Below, piece after piece: positions 12,051 through 22,038 of a stretch of 64,000 nt of DNA. The notes beneath the pieces were generated by a model. That model searched no databases, was not told where the DNA came from, and saw nothing but the letters and a program-made list of their open reading frames with translations. A program made the position numbers and the translations under genes. Numbering within the stretch: position 1 is the stretch's first letter; the number at the start of each line of letters is the position of its first letter. Source of the DNA: Prescottella defluvii (GTDB taxonomy: Bacteria; Actinomycetota; Actinomycetes; Mycobacteriales; Mycobacteriaceae); contig CP121458.1 of the NCBI GenBank assembly GCA_029690005.1, positions 2,976,001 to 3,040,000 of the forward strand, in the 5' to 3' direction.

Positions 12051-12873
12051 CGGCCGGCGGTCGGGGTCGATCGCGCGGCGGACGTCCGGACGCACGCCGT
12101 GAGCGGCGCGGCGGCACCCGGACGAGTACCCGCGAGCGCTCCGCGCCGACGGAGCGCGCGAGCGGTGACGGCCGGCCCGGTCGGGGTTCGGCCGATCGCG
12201 AACGAGCCCGTTCGTTGCGTCGCAAGGTCTTCCTGATCGTCGCCGCGTGCGCGACGGTCCTCGTCGCGCTGTTCGCGACACTGTGGTTCAGTCCGTTGAT
12301 GTCGGTCCGGCAGATCGAGTTCGTGGGTGACGGGGTGGTCACCGAGGAGGAAGCGCTGGCGGCCCTCGACATCGCCGAGGGCACGCCGCTGCTGCGGGTC
12401 GACACCGGGGCGGCCGCACAGCGGGTCGCCGAGATCCGGCGCGTAGCCGAGGCTCGCGTGCAGCGACAGTATCCGTCGACGGTGAAGCTCGCGGTGGTCG
12501 AGCGGATTCCCGTGGTGTTCTTCGATTCCCCGGACGGGCAGCATCTGATGGACGCCACCGGTGTCGACTACGCCATCGAGCCGCCGCCGTTCGGTGTGCC
12601 GAGGCTGGTCACCCCCACCCGAGCCACGACGACCACGCGACGCGGGCGGCGTTGCAGGTGCTCGAGGCGCTTCCGGAATCGATTCGAGTGCAGGTGTCCG
12701 AGGTTGCGGCACCGACGATTTCGAGTGTTTCGGTTACGCTTGTGGACGGCCGTGTCGTGGTGTGGGGCGGCGTCGACGGTTCCGCGAGGAAGTCGGCGGT
12801 CGTCTCCGTGCTGCTGACACAGCCCGGCCGGATATTCGATGTGTCGAGTCCCGAGTTGCCCACAGTAAAGTGA
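12047..12873 (+). CDS. ftsQ: Cell division protein FtsQ
   Basis: Bitopic divisome scaffold that links FtsW/FtsI to other division proteins. A long Arg/Gly-rich cytoplasmic tail (about 60 residues) precedes one membrane helix ([19 protein letters not shown]), then a POTRA-type domain beginning [12 protein letters not shown], and the beta domain containing [12 protein letters not shown] frameshift lies between about 12600 and 12650; the continuation [14 protein letters not shown] runs to the stop at 12873. About 275 residues. GTG 12047 overlaps the murC stop. It is the last gene before the 219-bp ftsZ leader. Confidence 0.88.
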
Positions 12874-13000
12874 TGGGCGACGCGAAGGCTCGCACCGAAA
12901 ACCGGTTCGGGGCTTCGTGCCCGCAAAAACTTGGCGCGTGTCGGCGCGCCTGCTGGCGGAACGCTCTGGCACTGCATAGCGTTTCGCACCAATGGACTAC

Positions 13001-13092
13001 TTGACATAACCTTGACCCTGTGGTTGAGGTTGAGGGTTTTCCGACACTGACCCAGAACGAGCGCGAAACCCACTCACGGAAGGCGAGAGCCC
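13001..13092 (+). promoter_or_regulatory. Promoter-like leader upstream of ftsZ
   Basis: The 219-bp gap between ftsQ and ftsZ contains a perfect TTGACA (13001-13006), followed by a segment with ACCCT and AGGGT ends that can partly fold back. No clear TATAAT follows at 17 bp. A ribosome-binding site GGAAGG lies about 10 bases before the ftsZ ATG. A dedicated ftsZ promoter at this place is usual in related genera. The exact transcription start is inferred, not seen. Confidence 0.5.
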
Positions 13093-14322
13093 ATGACGCC
13101 CCCGCACAACTACCTCGCCGTCATCAAGGTCGTCGGTATCGGCGGCGGCGGCGTCAACGCGGTCAACCGCATGATCGAGCAGGGACTCAAGGGAGTCGAG
13201 TTCATCGCGGTCAACACCGACGCGCAGGCGCTGCTGATGTCCGACGCCGACGTCAAGCTCGACGTCGGACGTGAACTCACCCGTGGTCTGGGCGCCGGCG
13301 CCGACCCCGAGGTGGGTCGCAAGGCCGCCGAGGACCACAAGGACGAGATCGAAGAGGTCCTCAAGGGTGCCGACATGGTCTTCGTCACCGCCGGCGAGGG
13401 CGGCGGCACGGGAACCGGCGGTGCGCCGGTCGTCGCGAGCATCGCCCGCAAGCTCGGTGCCCTCACCATCGGTGTCGTCACCCGCCCGTTCTCCTTCGAG
13501 GGCAAGCGTCGCGGCACCCAGGCCGAGTCGGGCATCGCCGCGCTGCGCGAGTCCTGCGACACCCTGATCGTGATCCCCAACGACCGCCTGCTCCAGCTCG
13601 GTGACGCGGCCGTCAGCCTGATGGACGCGTTCCGCAGCGCCGACGAGGTGCTCCTCAACGGTGTCCAGGGCATCACCGACCTGATCACCACGCCGGGTCT
13701 GATCAACGTCGACTTCGCGGACGTCAAGAGCGTCATGTCCGGCGCGGGCAGCGCCCTGATGGGCATAGGGTCCGCGCGGGGCGAGGGCAGGTCGATCAAG
13801 GCCGCCGAGACGGCGATCAACTCGCCGCTGCTCGAGGCGTCTATGGAGGGCGCCCGCGGGGTGCTGCTGTCGATCGCCGGTGGATCGGATCTGGGTCTGT
13901 TCGAGATCAACGAGGCGGCGTCGCTGGTCCAGGAGGCCGCGCACATCGACGCCAACATCATCTTCGGAACCGTCATCGACGACTCGCTCGGCGACGAGGT
14001 GCGTGTGACGGTCATCGCGGCCGGCTTCGACGGCGGTGCGCCGGTCAAGCGTCCGCTCGAGGTCCAGTCCGCGATCGGCCGCGGCAACATCGGTGCCGGG
14101 CGCGCCGGTGAGGTCGGACAGTCCGAGCGTCCTGCGGCGCCCGCCGCGGCAGCTCCCGCAGAGCCGGCGCCGGCCGCCCCCGCGGCTCCTCGTGAGCCGG
14201 TCGGAGCGCCCACCGGGTCGAGCCTGCCGCCGCTGGGGAGCCCTGCGCCCCGCGTCGTGCCGGTCAGCAACGAGGAAGGCGAAGACGACGACGTCGACGT
14301 TCCTTCCTTCATGCGCCGTTGA
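13093..14322 (+). CDS. ftsZ: Cell division protein FtsZ
   Basis: Tubulin-like GTPase that forms the Z ring. The nucleotide-binding fold begins [16 protein letters not shown]; the tubulin signature [10 protein letters not shown] is at about residues 102-111 and the T7 synergy loop [11 protein letters not shown] follows near residue 210. After about residue 310 comes an Ala/Pro-rich linker, then the acidic C-terminal peptide [12 protein letters not shown], which binds SepF and other partners in this group. 409 residues, uninterrupted. ATG 13093 has an upstream SD-like GGAAGG. Its stop overlaps a possible TTG start of the next gene. Confidence 0.98.
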   Translation: MTPPHNYLAVIKVVGIGGGGVNAVNRMIEQGLKGVEFIAVNTDAQALLMSDADVKLDVGRELTRGLGAGADPEVGRKAAEDHKDEIEEVLKGADMVFVTAGEGGGTGTGGAPVVASIARKLGALTIGVVTRPFSFEGKRRGTQAESGIAALRESCDTLIVIPNDRLLQLGDAAVSLMDAFRSADEVLLNGVQGITDLITTPGLINVDFADVKSVMSGAGSALMGIGSARGEGRSIKAAETAINSPLLEASMEGARGVLLSIAGGSDLGLFEINEAASLVQEAAHIDANIIFGTVIDDSLGDEVRVTVIAAGFDGGAPVKRPLEVQSAIGRGNIGAGRAGEVGQSERPAAPAAAAPAEPAPAAPAAPREPVGAPTGSSLPPLGSPAPRVVPVSNEEGEDDDVDVPSFMRR

Positions 14323-14333
14323 GCGGGGTCTCC

Positions 14334-15059
14334 GTGACGGGTGTCCGGGTCCGGCGGGTCGTCACGACCCGTGCGGGTGGTGTGTCCGCGGCGCCGTACG
14401 AGTCGTTCAACCTCGGTGATCACGTCGGTGACGATCCGGCGGCCGTCGAGGCCAACCGTCGTCGTCTCGCCGACGGGATCGGGCTCCCGTTCGAGCGGCT
14501 GGTCTGGATGGAGCAGATCCACAGCCGCAACGTGACGGTGGTCGACGGTCCGGTCGACGGACCGGTGCCGGCGACGGACGCTCTGGTGACCAAGGAACCC
14601 GGTCTCGCGCTCGTGACGTTGAGCGCCGACTGCGTTCCGATCCTGCTCTCCGACGACGAGGCGGGCGTGATCGCGGCGGTGCACGCCGGCCGGATCGGCG
14701 CCCGGATCGGCATCGTGCCCAAGGTGATCGGCGCGATGATCGAGCAGGGTGCCCGGCCCGAGCGGATCGGCGCCTTCCTGGGTCCGGCCGCGAGTGGCCG
14801 CCAGTACGAGGTGCCGGCTGCGATGCAGGCCGACGTCGAGAAGTTCCTGCCCGGCAGCGCGACGCGCACCGCCAAGGGCACGCCCGGACTGGATCTGCGT
14901 GCGGGACTGCGTCGGCAGTTGCTCGCGGCGGGGATCTCCAGCGTGGCGGAGGATCCGCGGTGCACGATCGAGGACCCGATGCTGTTCAGTCACCGTCGAG
15001 GAGCCCCCACCGGCCGGTTGGCCGCCGTGATCTGGATGGATCCGTCCGGAGACGAGTGA
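14334..15059 (+). CDS. pgeF: PgeF/YfiH-type protein (multicopper-polyphenol-oxidase-like fold)
   Basis: Member of the YfiH/PgeF family found beside ftsZ in many Gram-positive bacteria. In E. coli PgeF acts on UDP-MurNAc carrying L-Ser instead of L-Ala, correcting peptidoglycan precursors. Motifs include TTRAGGVSAAPYESFNLGDHVGDD, with metal-ligand-like Cys and His in LSADCVPILL and AVHAGRIG. The usual HAGWRG is replaced by HAGRIG. 241 residues from GTG 14334; a TTG at 14319 overlapping the ftsZ stop would give 246. The frame is intact. Confidence 0.85.
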   Translation: MTGVRVRRVVTTRAGGVSAAPYESFNLGDHVGDDPAAVEANRRRLADGIGLPFERLVWMEQIHSRNVTVVDGPVDGPVPATDALVTKEPGLALVTLSADCVPILLSDDEAGVIAAVHAGRIGARIGIVPKVIGAMIEQGARPERIGAFLGPAASGRQYEVPAAMQADVEKFLPGSATRTAKGTPGLDLRAGLRRQLLAAGISSVAEDPRCTIEDPMLFSHRRGAPTGRLAAVIWMDPSGDE

Positions 15060-15086
15060 CGGGATCGACGTGGACGATGGGCACCG

Positions 15087-15815
15087 ATGAGTAGGCACGA
15101 AGAAATCGCGTCGGCGCTGACGGAGGTGCGCGCCAGGCTCGAGGCCGCCTGCCTCGATGCTGGCCGCAACCCGGCGGACGTGATGCTGCTGCCGGTGACG
15201 AAGTTCTTCCCGGCATCGGATGTTCGGATCCTCTACGACCTCGGTTGCCGGGAGTTCGGCGAGTCGCGCGAGCCCGAGGCCGGCGACAAGATCGCCGAGT
15301 TCGGGTCGGCGCCGGAGGTGGTGGATCCGGTTCGCTGGCACATGATCGGTCGGCTCCAGCGGAACAAGGCCCGCTCGGTCGCGCGGTGGGCCGACACGGT
15401 CCATTCGCTCGACAGTGCCCGACTGGCCGACTCACTCGACACCGCGGTGGGCGCCGCGCGGGACGAGGGCGCGCGCTCGGGCCCGCTCCGCGCCCTGATC
15501 CAGGTGAGCCTGGATGCCGATCCGACCCGCGGGGGTGTTCCGGTAACGGAGTTGGCCCCTCTCGCCGATCACATGGCGGGTTCGTCGAATCTGGCCCTCG
15601 GTGGCCTGATGGCGGTGCCGCCGCTCGGGTCCGATCCGGACGAGGCGTTCGAACGTCTCCAGGCCGTGCACGCCGACCTGCTGGCTTCCCATCCGGAGGC
15701 AACCGAGTTGTCGGCCGGAATGACGGGTGACCTGGCGGCGGCGGTCCGGCACGGGTCGACGTGTGTGCGTGTCGGAACTGCGATCCTCGGCCACCGCCCG
15801 ATAGTCTCGAAATAA
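15087..15815 (+). CDS. PLP homeostasis protein, YggS/PROSC family
   Basis: Single-domain pyridoxal-phosphate-binding protein of the YggS/PLPBP family, involved in PLP and amino-acid homeostasis. The PLP lysine is in [23 protein letters not shown] replaces the commoner GENRVQE, followed by [11 protein letters not shown] and, near the C-terminus, [19 protein letters not shown], the phosphate-binding end. 242 residues, intact. ATG 15087 lies 27 bp after the pgeF stop. It sits between pgeF and sepF, the conserved order in this cluster. Confidence 0.92.
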   Translation: MSRHEEIASALTEVRARLEAACLDAGRNPADVMLLPVTKFFPASDVRILYDLGCREFGESREPEAGDKIAEFGSAPEVVDPVRWHMIGRLQRNKARSVARWADTVHSLDSARLADSLDTAVGAARDEGARSGPLRALIQVSLDADPTRGGVPVTELAPLADHMAGSSNLALGGLMAVPPLGSDPDEAFERLQAVHADLLASHPEATELSAGMTGDLAAAVRHGSTCVRVGTAILGHRPIVSK

Positions 15816-15875
15816 TCACCAGTCACACCATGAACACCAGCCACACAAAGATCGTCAGTCCATCCGCCAAGATCT

Positions 15876-15891
15876 CTGCGGTCGACCGCAG
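15876..15891. promoter_or_regulatory. 16-bp perfect palindrome upstream of sepF
   Basis: CTGCGGTCGACCGCAG is a perfect inverted repeat without spacer, in the 118-bp gap before sepF and 43 bp before its ATG. It could be an operator, or a hairpin in a longer yggS-sepF transcript. Nothing else in the gap was recognised. Confidence 0.3.
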
Positions 15892-15933
15892 GTTTCATCA
15901 GTACCCGTCCGCCGCGCCCAGGAAGGTCGATCA

Positions 15934-16539
15934 ATGAGCACTCTGCACAAGTTCAAGGCTTACTTCGGCATGGTTCCCCTCGAAGACTTCGAGGATGATT
16001 ACATCGACGAGCCCGGGCCGGCTCGTCGGGAGTACGCCGAGCCCGGATACCCGTCGAGCCGTCGTGACGAGGTCGAGGACGACTTCGACCGCTACGAGCC
16101 GGCGCCGCGCCACTCCGCGCGGGTCGAGCCGCTGCCGGCGCGCCCGTCCCGACCGGCGCCGAGTGCGGGAGCGCGCGGCGCGACCCGGGGTGCACTGGCC
16201 GTCGACCCCCGGATGGACCGGCTCGAGGGCCGTCGTTCGGTGGTGGAGGAGGGCGGTCCGCTGTCGAAGATCACGACGCTGCGCCCGCGCGACTACGGCG
16301 AGGCCCGCACCATCGGCGAGCGGTTCCGTGACGGCACGCCGGTGATCATGGATCTCGTCGAGATGAGCAACGCCGACGCCAAGCGTCTCGTGGACTTCGC
16401 GGCCGGACTCGCGTTCGCGCTCCGCGGCTCCTTCGACAAGGTTGCGACCAAGGTGTTCCTGCTCTCGCCGGCCGACATCGACGTGTCCGCGGAGGAGCGT
16501 CGTCGCATCGCCGAGACCGGCTTCTACAACCAGAAGTAA
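15934..16539 (+). CDS. sepF: Cell division protein SepF
   Basis: Membrane anchor for the Z ring that binds the FtsZ C-terminal peptide. The N-terminus [14 protein letters not shown] is the expected amphipathic membrane-binding helix. An acidic then Arg/Pro-rich linker (residues 20-100) leads to the DUF552 core, beginning [19 protein letters not shown] and containing VIMDLVEM and [15 protein letters not shown]. 201 residues, intact. ATG 15934 has the upstream SD-like AGGAAGG. Confidence 0.95.
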   Translation: MSTLHKFKAYFGMVPLEDFEDDYIDEPGPARREYAEPGYPSSRRDEVEDDFDRYEPAPRHSARVEPLPARPSRPAPSAGARGATRGALAVDPRMDRLEGRRSVVEEGGPLSKITTLRPRDYGEARTIGERFRDGTPVIMDLVEMSNADAKRLVDFAAGLAFALRGSFDKVATKVFLLSPADIDVSAEERRRIAETGFYNQK

Positions 16540-16643
16540 CCGTTGCGGCCGAGAATCGTGTCACACCTCACCTGTGATGTGACGCGTGCCTCGGCTCGTC
16601 GAATGGTTTTGATCGACCGGTTGTCGTCAGGCAGAGTGAAGGT

Positions 16644-16946
16644 GTGGCCGTGTTCTCGGTGATCTACGTGATCCTGTTCATCTTCTGGTTGTTGCTCATC
16701 GGACGGATCATCGTCGAGTTCATCCGGGTATTTGCAAGGGACTGGCACCCGACGGGATTCGTCGTGGTCGTGCTGGAGGTGATCTTCACGGTCACCGACC
16801 CGCCGGTGAAGCTTCTTCGTCGGCTCATCCCGCCGATCTCGCTCGGCGGGGTCCGGCTCGATTTGTCGATCATGGTGCTGCTTTTCCTGCTGTTCATCCT
16901 CATGCAGGTCGTGTCGGGACTGGCGTCACCTACGGGTTTGGTGTGA
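16644..16946 (+). CDS. YggT-family membrane protein
   Basis: Small YggT-family integral membrane protein, 100 residues, with two long hydrophobic segments (about residues 3-27 and 75-93). Between them is the family motif TDPPVKLLRRLIPPI. YggT proteins are linked by gene neighbourhood to division and osmotic adaptation, but no activity is established. It lies between sepF and wag31 as in mycobacteria. GTG 16644 is chosen because it gives the usual short N-terminus. Confidence 0.9.
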   Translation: MAVFSVIYVILFIFWLLLIGRIIVEFIRVFARDWHPTGFVVVVLEVIFTVTDPPVKLLRRLIPPISLGGVRLDLSIMVLLFLLFILMQVVSGLASPTGLV

Positions 16947-17060
16947 CAGAATGACCCGCAGTTACAGTGTGACGAGTAACGAAATGGTTAACGAGTACGC
17001 GCAACGCGCTAGAACTGAATGCGTGCTAGACCGCCAAATGATGTGTGAAGGGATCCTTCC

Positions 17061-17888
17061 ATGCCGCTGACTCCAGCTGATGTGCACAACGTCGCGTTCA
17101 GCAAGCCGCCGATCGGAAAGCGTGGCTACAACGAGGATGAGGTCGATGCCTTCCTCGATCTCGTCGAGCAGGAGCTGACGCGACTGATCGAGGAGAACGC
17201 AGATCTCCGTCAGCGCGTCGGCGAGCTCGATCAGGAGCTTGCCGAGGCCAAGAAGGCTCCGCGTCCCGTCGCCGCCGCGGCGCCGCCGGCACCCGCTCCC
17301 AAGCCGGAGCCGGTTCGTGTCGTCGAGCAGCCCAAGCCGGAACCGGTGCCCGCCGCGGCGCCGCGTCCGTCGGAGGACGCCAACATGCAGGCTGCCAAGG
17401 TCCTGGGTCTCGCCCAGGAGATGGCGGACCGCCTGACCGGCGACGCCAAGGTCGAGGCGGAGCAGCTGCTCAGCGATGCCCGCACCAACTCGGAGCGTCT
17501 GGTCACCGACGCCCGCACCAAGTCGGAGACGATGGTGTCGGACGCCAAGCAGAAGTCCGATTCGCTGCTCTCGGATGCGCAGACCCGCTCGGAGAGCCAG
17601 CTGCGCCAGGCCAAGGAGAAGGCCGACGCGCTGCAGGCGGACGCCGAGAAGAAGCACACCGAGATCATGGCGACGATCAACCAGCAGCGCTCCGTCCTGG
17701 AGGGCCGCATCGAGCAGCTGAAGACGTTCGAGCGCGAGTACCGTGTGCGGCTCAAGTCGTACCTGGAGTCGCAGCTCGAGGAGTTGGAGCAGCGCGGCTC
17801 GGCGGTGCCGGTCGACGGTGGCCAGGACGCCTTCGGGCAGTCCGGCTCGCAGTCGGGCTTCGGCCAGTTCGCCAAGGGAAACAACTGA
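17061..17888 (+). CDS. wag31: Polar growth protein Wag31/DivIVA
   Basis: DivIVA-family coiled-coil protein that marks curved membrane at the poles and directs polar wall growth. The N-terminal domain is classic: [20 protein letters not shown], then [15 protein letters not shown] with a coiled coil. A Pro/Ala-rich linker (about residues 70-115) is followed by a long second coiled coil with repeated D-A-R/K-T-x-S-E units. 275 residues, intact. ATG 17061 has an SD-like AAGGGAT upstream. Confidence 0.97.
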   Translation: MPLTPADVHNVAFSKPPIGKRGYNEDEVDAFLDLVEQELTRLIEENADLRQRVGELDQELAEAKKAPRPVAAAAPPAPAPKPEPVRVVEQPKPEPVPAAAPRPSEDANMQAAKVLGLAQEMADRLTGDAKVEAEQLLSDARTNSERLVTDARTKSETMVSDAKQKSDSLLSDAQTRSESQLRQAKEKADALQADAEKKHTEIMATINQQRSVLEGRIEQLKTFEREYRVRLKSYLESQLEELEQRGSAVPVDGGQDAFGQSGSQSGFGQFAKGNN

Positions 17889-17928
17889 CCGAGCCGACGC
17901 CGGCCGGCTCTCGAGCAGAGGGTGAATC

Positions 17929-18207
17929 GTGCTGGTCATGACGCTGGTCCTCGCGGCAGTGGGGTTTGCACTGCTGGTGGCCGCCCTGATGACGGGTTCC
18001 GTGGTCTGGGCGTGGGGATGCATCGCGATCTGTGTCGCGGGCGCCGTCCTCCTGCTCGTCAGTGCGTTGGCGAGCAGGAAGGCGGCACCTGCCGCGGATT
18101 CGACCGGTGCGGCACCGGAGCGGGAGACCGGGAATCGGTCGTTCGGCAACGGCCACGACGTCGAGTCGGATCCGGGCGATTCCGGGTGGAACTCGACTCA
18201 GGGCTAG
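17929..18207 (+). CDS. Small two-helix membrane protein downstream of wag31
   Basis: 92 residues with two hydrophobic helices (about 3-25 and 28-49), followed by a hydrophilic tail rich in Asp, Glu, Ser and Gly. It occupies the position held in M. tuberculosis by the transmembrane protein gene next to wag31. Function unknown. GTG 17929 starts 40 bp after wag31; the intact frame and consistent codon use support a real gene. Confidence 0.75.
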   Translation: MLVMTLVLAAVGFALLVAALMTGSVVWAWGCIAICVAGAVLLLVSALASRKAAPAADSTGAAPERETGNRSFGNGHDVESDPGDSGWNSTQG

Positions 18208-18217
18208 ACTGAAACGC

Positions 18218-18450
18218 ACACATGGTGTCGATCCGGCCATCACCGGGGAGCCTTCGGAAGAACGGTCGACGATGCGTGTCGCAACGCGCGATGGGCATCC
18301 GACTCACTAGACCCGAACGGGTGGGCCCGTCACAGCCTTGATCGAGTGGCTCGTCTCGCGTACGCGACGTCGGGCAAGCGGGGTGGTACCGCGGCTGCGG
18401 CGCACAGTGCGTCGTCGTCGTCCCCGTGCCGGTAGATGGGCACGAGGAGC
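18218..18450 (+). promoter_or_regulatory. ileS T-box riboswitch (translational type)
   Basis: The 249-bp leader of ileS has the features of an actinobacterial ileS T-box. A short stem I contains the isoleucine specifier ATC at 18239-18241 in the context GCCATCACCGGGGAGCC. The T-box core GGTGGTACCGCGG (18382-18394) pairs with the uncharged tRNA 3' end. Just downstream, CGTGCC (18425-18430) pairs with GGCACG (18439-18444), and the stem extends, with one mismatch, into GAGGAG (18444-18449), the ileS ribosome-binding site. No U-tract follows. This indicates translational control: uncharged tRNA-Ile would free the ribosome-binding site. Confidence 0.88.
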
Positions 18451-18456
18451 CACGCG

Positions 18457-21400
18457 GTGACAAGTAACGAATCCACCTCTCCCCAGATGAACGACGGGTA
18501 CCCCCGCGTCGATCTCGTCGGCGGCCGCGCCACCGGCGCCGTCTCCTTCCCGGACCTCGAGCAGAAGGTGCTCGCGGCGTGGGAGGCGGACGACACCTTC
18601 CGCGCCAGCATCGCGAACCGCGAGGGAGCCGAGGACTTCGTCTTCTACGACGGCCCGCCGTTCGCGAACGGCCTGCCGCACTACGGCCATCTACTCACCG
18701 GCTACGTCAAGGACCTGGTGCCGCGCTACCAGACGATGCGCGGCAAGAAGGTCGACCGCCGGTTCGGCTGGGACTGCCACGGCCTGCCGGCCGAGCTCGA
18801 GGCCGAGAAGCAGCTCGGCATCAAGGACAAGTCGCAGATCGACGCGATGGGCCTCGCGGAGTTCAACGCCTACTGCAAGCAGTCGGTCCTGCGCTACACC
18901 GACGAGTGGCGCGACGACGCGACCCGTCAGGCCCGCTGGGTCGACTTCGACAACGACTACAAGACGCTGGATCTGGACTTCATGGAGTCCGTGATGTGGG
19001 CGTTCAAGGAGCTCCACGACAAGGGCCTGATCTACCAGGGCTTCCGGGTGCTGCCGTACAGCTGGTACGAGCAGACGCCGCTGTCGAACCAGGAGACCCG
19101 CCTCGACGACGCCTACAAGATGCGCCAGGATCCGGCCGTCACGGTCGACATGGTCCTGGCTGTGCCTTCGGGTCACTCCGCAGGCTCCGCTCCCGACGCC
19201 CGGATCGCTGCCCTCGACGGCGCCAACGCGCTGATCTGGACGACGACGCCGTGGACGCTGCCGTCCAACCTCGCGATCGCGGTCCATCCGGACGTCGACT
19301 ACGTGCAGGTCCTCGGCGCGGACGGGAAGCGCTACGTGCTCGCGGCCGCGCGGGTCGGACACTACGCGCGCGAACTCGGCGAGGCGCCCGAGGTTCTCGG
19401 CGAGTACAAGGGCACCGACCTGGTGGGTCTGTCGTACCTGCCGCCGTTCGACTTCTTCCACGGCCCCGGCAAGGGACACGAGGAAGCGCACCGCGCGCTG
19501 TCGGCCGACTACGTCACCACCGACTCCGGTACCGGCGTCGTCCACCTCGCGCCGGCCTTCGGTGAGGAGGACATGGAGTGCGCGACGGCCAACGGCATCG
19601 AGATCGTGCAGCCGCTGGATCCGGGCGGCAAGTTCACCTCGATGGTTCCGCCGTACGAGGGCCTGCAGGTGTTCGATGCGAACCCGGTCATCATCAAGGA
19701 CCTCAAGGCCGCCGGAAAGCTGCTGCGCCACGAGACGATCGAGCACTCGTACCCGCACAGCTGGCGCTCCGGCCAGCCGCTGATCTACATGGCGGTGCCG
19801 TCGTGGTTCGTCGCGGTCACCAAGTTCCGCGACCGCATGGTCGAGCTCAACCAGGAGATCACCTGGGTGCCGGAGCACATCCGCGACGGCCAGTTCGGCA
19901 AGTGGCTCGAGGGTGCGCGCGACTGGAACATCAGCCGTAACCGCTACTGGGGCAGCCCGATCCCGGTGTGGGTGTCGGACGATCCGTCGTACCCGCGGGT
20001 CGACGTCTACGGTTCGCTCGATCAGCTCGAGGCGGACTTCGGTGTGCGCCCGACGGATCTGCATCGGCCGATGATCGACGAGCTGGTCCGTCCGAACCCG
20101 GACGACCCGACCGGCAAGTCGATGATGCGCCGCGTCCCAGAGGTGCTGGACTGCTGGTTCGAATCCGGCTCGATGCCGTACGCGCAGGTGCACTACCCGT
20201 TCGAGAACCGGACTGGTTCGACTCGCACTACCCGGGCGACTTCATCGTCGAGTACAACGGTCAGACCCGCGGCTGGTTCTACACGCTGCACGTGCTGGCG
20301 ACTGCGCTGTTCGACCGGCCCGCGTTCAAATGCGTTGCGGCGCACGGCATCGTGCTGGGCGACGACGGCCTGAAGATGAGCAAGTCGAAGGGCAACTACC
20401 CGGACGTCAAGGAGGTGTTCGACCGCGACGGCTCGGACGCCATGCGGTGGTTCCTGATGTCGTCGCCGATCCTGCGGGGCGGCAACCTGATCGTCACCGA
20501 GCAGGGCATCCGTGAGGGCGTCCGGCAGGCACTGCTGCCGATGTGGAACGCGTGGAGCTTCCTGCAGCTGTACGCGTCCAAGCCGGGGCAGTGGCGGACC
20601 GATTCGCCGAACGTGCTCGACAAGTACATCCTGGCGAAGCTGGCGGCCACCCGGGACGCGATCACCGACGCGCTCGAGGTCATCGACATCGCGGGGCGTG
20701 CGACGAGCTGCGCACGTTCTGCGACGCGCTCACCAACTGGTACGTGCGCCGCTCGCGCAACCGGTTCTGGGACGAGGACCGCGACGCGATCGACACGCTG
20801 CACACGGTGCTCGAGGTGGTCACCCGCCTCGCGGCGCCGCTGCTGCCGATGGCGTCCGAGGTGATCTGGCGTGGGCTCACCGGTGGTCGTTCGGTGCACC
20901 TGGCCGACTGGCCGTCCGAGACCGAGCTTCCCGCCGATCCGGAGCTGGTCGCCGCGATGGACGACGTCCGCAGCGTGTGCTCGACGGTGCTGAGCCTGCG
21001 CAAGGCGCAGAACCTGCGGGTGCGCCTGCCCCTGCCCGAGGTCACCGTCGCGTCGCCCGACGCGGAGAAGATGCGCCCGTACGTCGGTCTGATCGCGGAC
21101 GAGGTGAACGTCAAGAAGGTCGATCTCACCGACGACGTCGACGTGCACGGCCGGTTCGAGCTGGTCGTCAACGCGCGCGCCGCGGGTCCGCGCCTGGGCA
21201 AGGACGTCCAGACCGTCATCAAGGCGGTCAAGGCCGGCGACTGGACCGAGACGGACGGTGTCGTGTCGGCGGCGGGCATCGAACTGCTGCCCGAGGAGTA
21301 CACGCAGCGCCTCGTCGCGGCCGAGCCCGAGTCGACGGCGGCGCTGCCCGACGGTGCGGGTCTCGTGGTGCTGGACTCGCAGGTCACCGAGGAGCTCGAG

Positions 21401-21646
21401 GCCGAGGGTTGGGCCAAGGACCGGATCCGCGAGTTGCAGGACGCTCGCCGGAACGCGGGACTCGATGTCTCCGACCGCATCTCGGTCACGCTGCAGGTGC
21501 CGGCCGAGCGCCTCGAGTGGGCGACGCGCCACCGGGAGCTGATCGCGGGTGAGATCCTCGCGACGACCCTCGAGATCGGCGACGTCAGCGGCGCCGCGGT
21601 CGTCGACCTCGGTGAGGGCGTGCGCGCGGTGCTCGCCAAGGCCTGA
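18457..21646 (+). CDS. ileS: Isoleucyl-tRNA synthetase (IleRS2-like)
   Basis: Class I synthetase that charges tRNA-Ile. The HIGH-type motif reads [19 protein letters not shown] (HYGH). The CP1 editing domain contains [21 protein letters not shown] occurs as [14 protein letters not shown], and a long C-terminal anticodon-binding region follows. About 1063 residues. The HYGH form and long C-terminus match type 2 (eukaryote-like) IleRS, as in mycobacteria. The frame changes near 20205 (CCC read as CC before GACTGGTTCGAC) and near 20697. GTG 18457, with GAGGAG 7 bases upstream, is preferred over ATG 18436, which lies inside the sequestering hairpin. Confidence 0.95.
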
Positions 21647-21695
21647 CGGTCGAGGCCACACGGCCGGTGTCGGTGCGGCGGCGTAGGTTGCTGCC

Positions 21696-22038
21696 ATGGG
21701 TACCAGCAAGGAGACGGTCGCGTACGTCCTGGGGCAGCTCGAGCCCTGGACGTGCGCGCCCGGCGATGTTCGGTGAGTACGGCTTGTACTGCGACGACAA
21801 GATCGTCGCGCTGATCTGCGACGACATCGTCTTCGTGAAGCCGACCGAGGTGGCCGCCCACTACCTCGGGCCGGAGACCCTGGCTCCGCCGTACCCGGGC
21901 GCGAAGGATCACTTCGCCGTCCCCGGCGAGCGGCTGGACGACGTCGACTGGCTGCACGAGTTCGTCCAGCGGACCGCCGACGTTCTGCCCGCTCCCAAGC
22001 CGAAGAAGCCGAAGTCGAGGAAGCCTGCGCCGCGATGA
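21696..22038 (+). CDS. TfoX N-terminal domain protein
   Basis: Small protein of about 114 residues carrying the TfoX N-terminal domain. Recognisable segments are [20 protein letters not shown] and VFVKPTEVA, followed by a Lys/Pro-rich tail ([14 protein letters not shown]). In gamma-proteobacteria TfoX regulates competence; solitary actinobacterial TfoX-N proteins have no established role. ATG 21696 gives [17 protein letters not shown]. Two single-base losses (near 21745 in a C run and near 21768) are needed to join this to the conserved part. The stop overlaps the dinB start. Confidence 0.75.

Noticed and set aside
13110-15404. Minus-strand open frame of 764 codons opposite ftsZ, pgeF and yggS
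   Set aside because: It runs across three intact conserved plus-strand genes and has no protein-like motif.
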